Positions 27,476-35,900 of a stretch of 64,000 nucleotides of DNA are shown here, one piece after another. The stretch lies in the NCBI GenBank assembly GCA_023957375.1, contig JAMLHB010000001.1, positions 1,838,245 through 1,902,244 of the forward strand. Reading direction: 5' to 3'. How positions within the stretch are numbered: position 1 is the first letter of the stretch; every line of letters begins with the position of its first letter. Source of the DNA: Flavobacteriales bacterium. Lineage in GTDB: Bacteria; Bacteroidota; Bacteroidia; Flavobacteriales_F; PHOS-HE28. Below the pieces are notes generated by a model. That model did not search any database and was not told the DNA's origin. It saw only the letters and a program-made list of their open reading frames with translations. A program made the position numbers and the translations under genes.

Positions 27476-27859
27476 ATGGCTTCAGTAACGATCAACGGCA
27501 CCGTGAAATTGGTGGGGCAAACCCAGCAGATCAGCGAGAAATTCAGCAAGCGCGAACTGGTGGTCACCGAATCCTCGGGCCAGTTCCCGCAGCACATCCC
27601 CGTGGAGTTCACGCAGGACAAGACTTCCTTGCTCGACCCTTATGCCCCCGGGGATGAAGTTTCCGTGACCTGCTTCGTGAACGGCCGCGAATGGACCCGC
27701 GACGGCGTGACGAAGTATTTCCTCAGCTTGCGCGGCGACCGCATTGAAAAAGCCGGCGCCCCTGCACGTGCGGCGGCACCAAGCGCCGCAGCAACGCCCC
27801 CGCCGCCCACGATGGCGGACATGCCGCCCGCCAACGGGGAGGACGACCTGCCCTTCTGA
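27476..27859 (+). CDS. DUF3127 domain protein with an SSB-like acidic C-terminal tip
   Basis: 127 residues. The N-terminal 85 residues form an OB-fold-like DUF3127 domain (NGTVKLVGQTQQISEKFSKR ... KYFLSLRGDRIE). A Pro/Ala-rich linker (about 90-118) then leads to the tip GEDDLPF. This domain-linker-tip plan and the final DDLPF resemble bacterial SSB, whose terminal DDIPF recruits repair proteins. DUF3127 proteins are widespread in Bacteroidota and their role is not established. Single-stranded DNA binding is an inference only. No box of its own was seen, so it is probably read through from the flavin reductase gene. Confidence 0.85.
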   Translation: MASVTINGTVKLVGQTQQISEKFSKRELVVTESSGQFPQHIPVEFTQDKTSLLDPYAPGDEVSVTCFVNGREWTRDGVTKYFLSLRGDRIEKAGAPARAAAPSAAATPPPPTMADMPPANGEDDLPF

Positions 27860-28190
27860 CGGCACCCGGGGGCCGCAGGTGGAGTTGCACTGAAAAGCCG
27901 GCCTGCAAGTGTGGAGCGAGGGGGCCATGTCATTCAGTTGAGCGCCATTGGTCCACGGACCTGCATGCGGAATGCCAACCGGGACTGCGGGTCAAGCCCG
28001 CAGTGACGTGCAGATCATGGCGGTCTTGCCCACCTTTGCCCCACAAGCTTCCAGCTTGTGCCGCAACCACTCCCTCAACTCAATGACATGGAGTGAGGGG
28101 GTGAGCGAGTGCAAGTGTACGAGGGGGCAGGTACAAGGTGACACGGGTGTACCCGGAACGGCTTGCACCGAGCCCTGTTTGGATGCCGCA
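27860..28190. other. Intergenic region with a dispersed repeat
   Basis: About 330 bp without a gene. It holds the third copy of the ACCGGGACTGCGGGTCAAGC repeat and a small hairpin CAAGCTTCCAGCTTG; nothing else was recognised. Confidence 0.6.
27978..28024. repeat. Dispersed palindromic repeat, third copy
   Basis: Same core as the copies at 20391 and 20879 (GCGGGTCAAGCCCGC then AGTGACGTGCAGATCATGG), showing that this sequence is mobile or dispersed rather than only locally duplicated. Confidence 0.8.
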
Positions 28191-29357
28191 TCAGATGCGG
28201 CGTCCCTTCCAAGAGGGCCTAACTACCAGGGAGGCCAAGGCCACCACGGGTGCATAGCAGGAGAACGCGAACAAGGCCAACACCGTTGCGGCCATGCCGT
28301 GACGCCCCACCGGGGCACCGGGCACTTTCGCCAGAAAGCGCCGCGCGGTGCGCACCAAGCCCACGACGGGCCCGATCCACAGCAGCCAGGAAGCGGACCA
28401 GAACAGCAGGATGGCCATGGGCCTTGCAACCATCAGCCGTTCCACGGTGATGGCGGCGGTGAAGCAGACCAGGAACCACGGGTAGAGCAGGCCCGCTGCG
28501 GCCAACCAGCCGCCACCACCGCCCACCGCGCGCATTTTGCCCGCCCAGCGCAGGCGCTGGCGCCACCAACCGGCCCAGGTCGTCTCGGCCTCCACGGTCA
28601 CTGCGGCACGCGGATCGGCCAGGAAGTCCACCCGGAGGCCCGCTTTGCGCATGCGCCGCAGCAGGAAGAGGTCATCGCCACTGGCCCAGGCATCACCGGC
28701 ATAGCCGCCCACCTTTACAAAGGAGGCCTTGCGAAAGGCCATGTTGGCCCCGTTGGCCAGCACGGGCCTGCCTTGCAGGGCGGTGCCTGCCGCCACGCCC
28801 AGAAGCGCGGCTTGCTCTTCCTCCTGCATTCGCTGCAGAAGGCCACCTGTGCCACGGGTTTCCACCGGCAGCAGCAGCAGGTCGGCACCACTCCGGCGCA
28901 GGGCCGCCACGATGCGCGGGACGCGTTGCGCGCCGCACCGGCCATCCGCATCCGTCAGCACCACCCACTCGCCGCGCGCATGGTGCACCCCCCGGGTAAT
29001 CGCCGCCTTTTTACCGGGTTCCGTGGCGGTGAGCAGTTGCAGGCCCGGCCAGGTGCGCATCATGCCGCGGACCACCTCGCCCGTGCCATCGCTGCTGCCA
29101 TCGTCCACCACCAGCACTTCCATGGCCTCCTTCGGCCATTGCTGGGCATGGAGGTCCTGCAGCAGGGGCGCAATGGTGCCCGCCGCATCACGGGCGGGAA
29201 TGACCAGGCTGACCAGCCCGTTGGCGGATTCTTCCCCCGTGCGCCCCAGCTCCCTTTGCCAGGCCGTGGCGAACGCATCGCGCCAAGCGCCCACCATGAA
29301 CGCCCAAGCCAAGCCCAATACAAAGGCCGCGAGGGCAACGATCAGCAAGGGGCTCAT
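28191..29357 (-). CDS. Family 2 glycosyltransferase, membrane-anchored
   Basis: 388 residues. An N-terminal membrane helix (LLIVALAAFVLGLAWAFMV) is followed by a GT-A domain with VSLVIPARDAAGTI, VLVVDDGSSDGTGEV, LTDADGRC as the metal-binding DxD-type motif, and the acceptor-loop region ASGDDLFLLRRMRKAG. WWRQRLRWAGK corresponds to the Q/RxxRW motif of processive-type enzymes. Three or four membrane segments follow. It is predicted to transfer a sugar from a nucleotide or lipid-linked donor at the inner membrane; product unknown. The ATG overlaps the stop of the upstream flippase-like gene by 4 nt (ATGA), so the two are translationally coupled. Confidence 0.85.
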   Translation of the reverse strand: MSPLLIVALAAFVLGLAWAFMVGAWRDAFATAWQRELGRTGEESANGLVSLVIPARDAAGTIAPLLQDLHAQQWPKEAMEVLVVDDGSSDGTGEVVRGMMRTWPGLQLLTATEPGKKAAITRGVHHARGEWVVLTDADGRCGAQRVPRIVAALRRSGADLLLLPVETRGTGGLLQRMQEEEQAALLGVAAGTALQGRPVLANGANMAFRKASFVKVGGYAGDAWASGDDLFLLRRMRKAGLRVDFLADPRAAVTVEAETTWAGWWRQRLRWAGKMRAVGGGGGWLAAAGLLYPWFLVCFTAAITVERLMVARPMAILLFWSASWLLWIGPVVGLVRTARRFLAKVPGAPVGRHGMAATVLALFAFSCYAPVVALASLVVRPSWKGRRI

Positions 29358-30319
29358 GATCTGATGCGGATGCGGGCGGTCAACAGGATCACCGCGCCCA
29401 CGGCGGCCGGCAGGGCCAAGTTCACCGCCCACACGCCAAAGGAGGCCGCCAGCACCCAAGCGGGTGCCGCGCCAAAATGCCCCAACAAGGCCACGGCCAC
29501 CGAACCGCGTACGCCGAGGTCGGTGAGCACCATGCCGGGCACCAGCGTCGTAGCCAGGAACACCAAGGGCACCGTGAGCACCGCTCCGGGCCAGGCCACA
29601 CCGGTGAACACCAGCAGGAACAACACATATTGCGCCCAGAACACAGTGTAGCGGGCCATGCTCAGCCATAACACCCCGCGCAAGCGTGCCGGCGGGTGCG
29701 CCTCCAAGGCGGCGGCATGCCGGTCCAAGCGCCGAAGCAAGGGCAGCAAGCGGACCAAGCGCCGAAGCCATCCCGGCTTGAAGTAGAGCAGCAACACCCC
29801 GCCGGCCAAAACGGCCAATGCCAGCACCGCTGCAGCTTCCCAGTGCATCCGCGGCATGGCGGGGGCGGCCCACCAGCAGATCAGCGCGGCCAAACCGAGC
29901 ACCAACGTGGCCACCAATTGCGCCATGCTGCCCAGCACGGCAGCGAAGCCACCCTTCCACCTGTTGCCCGGGGAGAGAAAAAGCGCCCGGCCCACAGGCT
30001 CGCCCGTGCGGTTGGGCGTGACCAGGCCGGCGGAGGTGCCCGCCAGTGTGGCCGCAAAGGCCCTGCGCAGGGGCATCGGCTCCAACGGCGCCACCAACCA
30101 GCGCCATTTCACCGCCTCCACCCCCCAATTCAATGCCGAGAGCACCAACACCGCGGGCCAGAACCAAGTGCTGGCCTTGGCCAGCGGCCCGGCACCGCCG
30201 CTCCAACCCGCATACGTACTTTGGTCCGCGAGCAGCCGCTGGTACAGAAAGGCAACGGCAGCCAGAAAAACAGCCCAACGGACCACAAGCAATGTCTTTC
30301 GGCTAATGGAAAGGGCCAT
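29354..30319 (-). CDS. Lysylphosphatidylglycerol synthase TM region / UPF0104-type flippase
   Basis: 321 residues with about eight hydrophobic segments. Family hallmarks are ALNWGVEAVKWRWLV, FAATLAGTSAGLVTPNRTGE (conserved T-P-N-R-x-G-E) and TTLVPGMVLTDLGVRGS. The family handles lipid or lipid-linked sugar movement across the inner membrane. Paired and coupled with the family 2 glycosyltransferase, which suggests synthesis or export of a polyprenyl-linked glycan or a glycolipid. The start at 30319 follows a TACTTTTG box at 30338-30345, which lies inside the beginning of the divergent ruvC gene; the two genes' starts overlap. Confidence 0.8.
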   Translation of the reverse strand: MALSISRKTLLVVRWAVFLAAVAFLYQRLLADQSTYAGWSGGAGPLAKASTWFWPAVLVLSALNWGVEAVKWRWLVAPLEPMPLRRAFAATLAGTSAGLVTPNRTGEPVGRALFLSPGNRWKGGFAAVLGSMAQLVATLVLGLAALICWWAAPAMPRMHWEAAAVLALAVLAGGVLLLYFKPGWLRRLVRLLPLLRRLDRHAAALEAHPPARLRGVLWLSMARYTVFWAQYVLFLLVFTGVAWPGAVLTVPLVFLATTLVPGMVLTDLGVRGSVAVALLGHFGAAPAWVLAASFGVWAVNLALPAAVGAVILLTARIRIRS

Positions 30320-30926
30320 GGAGGAAAGCGAAGCGACCAAAAGTAGGGCAAGCGGGCAGCCCGCCGTCCGCACCATCCTGGGGATCGACCCGGGCACCAC
30401 GGTGATGGGCTTCGGCGTGATCCAGGCCGAAGGGCGCCAAGTGCTGCTGGTGGAGGCCGGTGCCCTGCGCATACCGGCGGAGGAAGACCCGGTGCTGAAA
30501 CTGCGCACCATTTACCAGCATGTGTCCGCCATCATTGAACGCCACCGGCCGGGCGAACTGGCGATCGAGGCCCAGTTTTTCGGCAAGAACGTGCAGAGCA
30601 TGCTGAAGCTGGGACGGGCGCAAGGCGTGGCCATCGCTGCGGCACTGCAGCACGGCTTGGCCGTGAGCGAGTATGCGCCGAAGCGGGTGAAGCAAAGCAT
30701 CACCGGTCGGGGCAATGCCACCAAGGAACAGGTGGCCGCCATGGTGGTCGGCATCCTGCGATTGGGGGCCGCACCCGCGGGGACCGATGCCTCGGATGCG
30801 GTGGCCGTGGCCTTGTGCCACTTCTTTGGCCAAGGCGTGCCGTCCCGCACCGTATCACGGCCGACGCGCCGCAGCAGCGGATGGGAGGGCTTCATCCGCA
30901 ACCACCCGCAGCGGGTGAAGCGCTGA
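30318..30926 (+). CDS. ruvC: Crossover junction endodeoxyribonuclease RuvC
   Basis: 202 residues. Resolves Holliday junctions by paired nicks, working with RuvAB. The acidic catalytic residues are visible: Asp in LGIDPGTT (Asp24), Glu in AIEAQFFGKN, and the Asp pair in GTDASDAVAVALCH. The conserved AQGVAIAAA helix is present. The start at 30318 gives about 18 residues before the core; 30306 (adding MERA) is also possible. Either start overlaps the start of the divergent flippase gene, so the 5' ends of these two genes share sequence. The 3' end nearly meets the convergent HIT gene, with 14 bp between. Confidence 0.93.
   Translation: MEESEATKSRASGQPAVRTILGIDPGTTVMGFGVIQAEGRQVLLVEAGALRIPAEEDPVLKLRTIYQHVSAIIERHRPGELAIEAQFFGKNVQSMLKLGRAQGVAIAAALQHGLAVSEYAPKRVKQSITGRGNATKEQVAAMVVGILRLGAAPAGTDASDAVAVALCHFFGQGVPSRTVSRPTRRSSGWEGFIRNHPQRVKR
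30338..30345 (-). promoter_or_regulatory. -7 box TACTTTTG of the flippase/glycosyltransferase pair
   Basis: TAnnTTTG match on the minus strand, 18 nt before the ATG at 30319, entirely within the ruvC coding start. Confidence 0.5.
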
Positions 30927-30940
30927 GCCGTACTCCGGTG

Positions 30941-31330
30941 TTAAGCCTCGCGGATGCGTTTGGCCAAGGCGGCCAGCTCGTCAGCGGTCATCTCCACCTT
31001 GGGTTTGGAAAAATCCATGTCGTAGAGGCCATCGATGGGGATCAGGTGCACGTGCGCGTGCGGCACCTCCAGGCCCACCACGCTCACCCCGATCCGGTTG
31101 CAGGGCACCACCGCCTTGATGCGGCGCGCCACACCTTGGGCAAAGGGCATGATGCCCGCCAGCAGGTCGGCGGGCAGGTCGAAAAAGCGGTCCACCTCCT
31201 GCTTGGGTATCACCAAGGTGTGTCCCATGCGCACCGGGGCGATGTCCAGGAAGGCCAGGAAGCGGTCGTCTTCGCCCACGTTGTGGCAGGGTATCTCGCC
31301 CCGGACGATCCGCGTGAACACGCTGCTCAT
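30941..31330 (-). CDS. HIT family protein (histidine triad hydrolase)
   Basis: 129 residues, the standard HINT-type length. Histidine triad motif HAHVHLIP (about residues 90-97), preceded by FLDIAPVRMGHTLVIPK. The family hydrolyses purine nucleoside phosphoramidates or related nucleotide substrates in the cytoplasm; the physiological substrate is unknown. The ATG overlaps the greA stop (ATGA), so translation is coupled to greA. Confidence 0.92.
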   Translation of the reverse strand: MSSVFTRIVRGEIPCHNVGEDDRFLAFLDIAPVRMGHTLVIPKQEVDRFFDLPADLLAGIMPFAQGVARRIKAVVPCNRIGVSVVGLEVPHAHVHLIPIDGLYDMDFSKPKVEMTADELAALAKRIREA

Positions 31331-31803
31331 TGGCGCGAGATATCGACCACCTCGAAGCGCATGGTGCCGTTGGGGGCCTTCACCTCGGCCACCTCACCCA
31401 CCTCCTTGCCCAGCAGGCCCTGCCCGATGGGCGAAGTGACGCTGATCTTGCCTGTTTTCACGTCGGCTTCGCTTTCGGCCACCAGGGTAAAGGCCCGTTC
31501 GGTGCCGGTGCCCACCTGCTTCACCTTCACGGTGCAGTGGATGAAGACCTTGCCCTCCTCCACCTGGTCGGGGTCCACCACGCGCGCATTGGCTACGGTT
31601 TCCTCCATCTTGGCGATCCGCGCCTCCAACAGGCCCTGTTCTTCCTTGGCGGCGTGGTATTCGGCATTCTCGCTCAGGTCGCCTTTGTCGCGCGCCTCGG
31701 CGATCTGGCGGCTGATGTGGGGCCTTTCCACGGTGCGCAGGCGGTGCAGCTCCTCCTGCAGTTTCCGCAGGCCCTCCTCGGTATAGTAGGCCGGGGTGCT
31801 CAT
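31327..31803 (-). CDS. greA: Transcription elongation factor GreA
   Basis: 158 residues. It rescues backtracked RNA polymerase by stimulating transcript cleavage. The N-terminal coiled coil contains ARDKGDLSENAEYHAAKEEQ (about residues 37-56) with the acidic tip residues D and E; the C-terminal FKBP-like domain ends with ISVTSPIGQGLLGKEVGEV. The start at 31803 (MSTPAYYTEEGL) matches the family; an upstream in-frame ATG at 31887 lies before or at the expected transcription start from the TACCTTTG box and is rejected. The leader is about 75 nt. Operon with the HIT gene. Confidence 0.95.
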   Translation of the reverse strand: MSTPAYYTEEGLRKLQEELHRLRTVERPHISRQIAEARDKGDLSENAEYHAAKEEQGLLEARIAKMEETVANARVVDPDQVEEGKVFIHCTVKVKQVGTGTERAFTLVAESEADVKTGKISVTSPIGQGLLGKEVGEVAEVKAPNGTMRFEVVDISRQ

Positions 31804-31884
31804 GATCTGGATGGCCGCAACGCGGCAGTTCTGTAGTTGGCTGTTGAACGGGAACACGGAAAAGGACCCCATCGGGCCCTTCTC

Positions 31885-31892
31885 CAAAGGTA
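31885..31892 (-). promoter_or_regulatory. -7 box TACCTTTG of greA
   Basis: Exact TAnnTTTG match on the minus strand, 81 nt before the greA ATG, upstream of the greA-HIT operon. Confidence 0.6.
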
Positions 31893-31907
31893 ATGGAACT
31901 TTCCGGG

Positions 31908-32963
31908 TTACAGGCTCAGCCGCACGCCGATGCTGTGCACCCCGTTGAAGGGGTTGGTTGCCCGGTAGCCGTAATCGATGGCCACGGCGCTCTTCTTCTC
32001 CTCGCCGAAGGGCAGGTCCACGCTGATGCCCGCACTGGGGCCGGTAAAGACGGTTTCGCGCAGTTCCTTGTCGCCGATGTTCTTTTCGTAGAGGTAGCCG
32101 GCACGCACATGGACCATCTTCTTGAACGCGTATTCCGCGCCCAAGGCAAATTGGTCCTTGGTGAAGGAGTTGGAAACGAACGTACCGGCCACGGTCACGC
32201 GGTGCAGCTCGCTGATGTTGATGTCGTACGCCGCACCGATGTTCATCATCGAGGGCAGTTCGAAATCGGCCGAGCGCTGCTCCAGGGTGAGGGTGTTGTC
32301 ACTGCCGGTGAGCATCCCTTGCACGGAGATCCCGTCGCCGCTGAAGTGCATGGCGGGGCCGACATTCTTCAGCGCGATGCCGAAGTGGATGTTGTCGGAG
32401 GGGCCGGTGACGTATTGGATGCCGGCATCGAAGCAAATTCCCGACGTTTTCGCGTTGGCGATGGACTCGGAGACCACCCGCACCAGCAGGCCGCCATAGA
32501 TGCTGTTGGAGAATGCCTTGGAATAGGCCAGGCCGATGTTTGCCTGCGTGGGGCTGAACGTTCCCAAACCTCCTTCAGGCTGGTCCACGGTAGTAACGGG
32601 CAACTCCCCGAAGGAGAACGTGGTGGCCGTAATGCCCAACACGCCGCTGTCCCCCACCTTTTGGCCGAAGCCCACGGCGTTCACTTTCACCCCGCTGCCC
32701 TCGAGCCAGCGCGTAGTGGTGAACAGCAGCTCGGTTTTGCGCACATGGGCCAAGCCGGCCACATTGCCGAACAGACCCTCGGCCCCGACGAGCGAGGCGC
32801 TGTTGGCCAGGGACCAGCCACTGCTGCGCGCCCATGGGTTCACCAGCAACTGGGTGGCGCCGGCGGAGCCGGCACGGTTGGGGTTGCCCGCCATGGCACT
32901 GCCGGCCAGCAAGGCCATGCCGATGCCCGCAACGATCCGGGTTCCTGTATTCATCATCCTCAT
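31908..32963 (-). CDS. PorV/PorQ-family outer membrane protein
   Basis: 351 residues. Signal peptide (MRMMNTGTRIVAGIGMALLAGSAMA), then a FadL-like beta barrel: AGATQLLVNPWARSSGWSLA and EGLFGNVAGLAHVRKTEL near the N terminus match the PorV/PorQ family, and the chain ends HSIGVRLSL as an outer-membrane strand. PorV-type proteins shuttle T9SS cargo from the translocon to the attachment complex. The gene is last in the minus-strand order TonB receptor, large T9SS-like protein, PorV-like, 29 bp after the preceding stop, which suggests it serves those cargoes. The start could also be 32975. Confidence 0.8.
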   Translation of the reverse strand: MRMMNTGTRIVAGIGMALLAGSAMAGNPNRAGSAGATQLLVNPWARSSGWSLANSASLVGAEGLFGNVAGLAHVRKTELLFTTTRWLEGSGVKVNAVGFGQKVGDSGVLGITATTFSFGELPVTTVDQPEGGLGTFSPTQANIGLAYSKAFSNSIYGGLLVRVVSESIANAKTSGICFDAGIQYVTGPSDNIHFGIALKNVGPAMHFSGDGISVQGMLTGSDNTLTLEQRSADFELPSMMNIGAAYDINISELHRVTVAGTFVSNSFTKDQFALGAEYAFKKMVHVRAGYLYEKNIGDKELRETVFTGPSAGISVDLPFGEEKKSAVAIDYGYRATNPFNGVHSIGVRLSL

Positions 32964-32992
32964 GTTATTCAGCATTTCCCAGATATGGCGAC

Positions 32993-35900
32993 TTAGAAAT
33001 TGTGCAGGTCCACGGGGCGCATGATCCCAAACCATTTGATCACCCGCTCACCCAAGCCCGGAGCGTCGATGTGGCACAGGTACGTGCCACCCGAGATGGG
33101 CACGTTGTAATTGTTCTTCAGGTCCCAGTCCAAGTAGGTCAGTTCATTGTCCTTCTTGTACTTGCGCACCAAGGTTCCACTGACCGAATAGATGCTGATG
33201 GTGCAGGTCTTGGGCAGGTTGATGAACTTCACCCGGTTGTCCAGGCGCCCGGTTTCGTACCCGCTGTATGCGTAGTACGGATTGGGCACCACGCCTATGC
33301 GGTCCAGTTCCTTGGTGCCTATCGTGGTCACGTTGGTCTCGGTGTGGCTTCCCACGGTGCTGAACGCATACAGGGGCAGGCCACCGTTCCGGTTCACGTT
33401 GCCGATGTCCGGTGTGTAGTTGGCATAGGGCTTCTTGTACACGTTGTACGGCTTGCTCACGTTCATGCGCAGGCGCAATTCGGAGGGGATCAAACCCTGT
33501 TCAGGCGAATTCATGTGCGAACCCGTGGTCATCAGGCCCGAGCCCACCCATCCGATCGCCCCGTACACATACAGCAGCGACGCATTGTCCGCCACATTCA
33601 GCTTCTCCCGGATGAATTGGCACTGATCGTACTGGGGCATGCGGTTTTGCGAGCCGCTCTCCACGGCCCGGCCCCGCTTGTTCATGGCCACATAGATCCA
33701 ATGCCCGCCACCGAACACCGGCATGCCCATGTTGTTGATCAACTGGTCGGAAGGGTTCCAAAGCATGTCCCGCCCGATGTTGCCCCCCACGAAGCTGTTC
33801 TCCGAGAAGAAGATGTTCAGGCGTTCGCCGGTTTCCAGATCGACCGCATAGCCGGGGAACCAGCCCATGCCGGTGGAGTTCACGAGGTTGGCTTCGCCCT
33901 CATTGGCACCGGGCGTGCCGGCGGCGCGGCCGTTCTTGTCCACGCTGGGCACCGGGCGCAGTCGCAGCTTTTTCACGTTGGCCGGTGTGCTGAACGCAGC
34001 GTCATCGCAGTTCTCCACCACCACGCAGCGGCTCCACTTGCTCTTGTCGGGAGTGAACACCACCTCGATGCTGGGGATGTCCCGGATATCCGAATTGGTC
34101 TGCGCGGACTTGAGCACCGATTCCTGCGACCCCGGCTGCATCTCGTTGCGGCCCACCAGTTTCCAAGGCGCCCACGTACGCTGCAACACCCGCTCATACG
34201 CCTGTTCGGGATCCACGTTCTCATAGTCCGGGAACTCCAACGCATCGTCCACCGCACTGCCCGAGCGGATCCAGTTCAGGGCGTTCTCCCCTTCGAGGTC
34301 GGGGATCCCCGTGTACCAACCTTGCGGGATCACCAGGCTTGTGCTGAGGAACTTGGTGTACTTGCCGCTGTACAACGGCTGCCCTATGGTGACCGAGAGG
34401 CCCCACTCGAGCACCAACTGCTCATTCTTTATGCGAATGCTTTGGGTGGACTTGACCGTGTCCGCACTGGTGGGGTTGTCCGACACGCGCACCAAGACCC
34501 ATCCGGCATCCTGCAGTTCCTTGTAGCCCTCCGCGTTGGTCATCGAAGGCACTGCCGTGGTGTCCTTGATCCAAAGCTCGAAATCCCCGGCGGGCACCTT
34601 GAGCGGGTCCACCACCTTGATGGTCACCGGGCCGAGGTTCTTTTCGTACTTGATCTGGTCGATGCGGCCCGACCCGGAGGCCACGATGGCATCCATGCTG
34701 GCGCGCGAAATACGGACCTGGTTTCCGCCGTTGCCCTGGCCTTCCAGACGGGTTATCTCAAAGATGTCGCCGTATTCGGCGTTCACCACCGTGCCCCCGT
34801 TCTCCACGCTGGGTTTGTGCGGGATGCCCGCATAGGAGCGGATCGACCCCGTGGTGGCCTTGCGGCCTTGGAGGAAGGGCCTGTTTTGCCCCACCCGGGT
34901 CACCGGGTTGTACTCCAAGTAGTTGTTGTAGCCATAGGCCATCACCATGAAGTGGTAGGTCTTGAAATTGACCAGGCTGTCACCCGATGCGAATGCATCA
35001 CCGGTAATGCGGAACGAGTGCACCACCCCCGTGTCCGGGGCAAACACCTTTTCCACCGGCACCGGCAGGTTATGCTCGGGCGAAGATTCCCAGTTGATCA
35101 ATTGGCTGACACCATCCTGGATGTCAACGGTCCTCACCAAACGGGCCTTGTCCGGGTCGTTCACCTGGTCGGGGGATACGGTTTCATCCTTCACTTGGTA
35201 CACCTTGTAACCTTGGAACTTGTACCACCGGTCGTTGTTCACGGTAACCGATCCCAAGGGCACGGATATATCACCCACGTAGTTGCCCAAGCTGTCGTAC
35301 AGGGCTTGGGTCTGATACATGAGGCTGTCCCGCGTGGCCGGTATGCTGGCGTCCATTTCGGCGTAGGCCTCGTTGTAGTTGTTGCTGCCGATCGGGTTGG
35401 TGATGTACAGGATCAGTTCGCGGTCCAGCTCCTGGATGTTCACAATGGGCGCATCCGGGCCGTTGAGGATCTTGAAGCAGTTGTCGAACAGGGACTGGGC
35501 CTTGTCGTCAGCTTGGCGCATCAGCGCGATGCTGGCCTCCACGCCCCCGCCAGTGGCCCTGGCCCATACCACGCCCACCGTGATGTTGTTGTAGGCGCCC
35601 GGCTCCAAGGTGAAGGGGCCGGCACTTTGGATGAAGCGCCTGTCGTAGGGATTGTTGCCCGCGGTCACCTCATCCCAGAGCGCAGACTGGGGGACGCAAT
35701 CGGTGCTCCAGCCCAAGGGATCGGAGTAGCCGGGGAACATGTAGTACGCCCGCGTGCCACCCCCTCCGGGGCTGTATCCGGTGCCACCGTAGGTCATCGG
35801 GGTGCCATCACCCCAGATCGCCCGCAGGTAGTTGTAGTATTGCGATGCGCTGCTGGGGTCTCCGGTTGCACCGCCCGCATTGATGTGGTACACGAAGGCG

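Noticed and set aside
31804..31887. Longer greA start at the ATG at 31887
   Set aside because: The TACCTTTG box lies at 31885-31892, so the transcript would start after this ATG; 31803 matches the family start.
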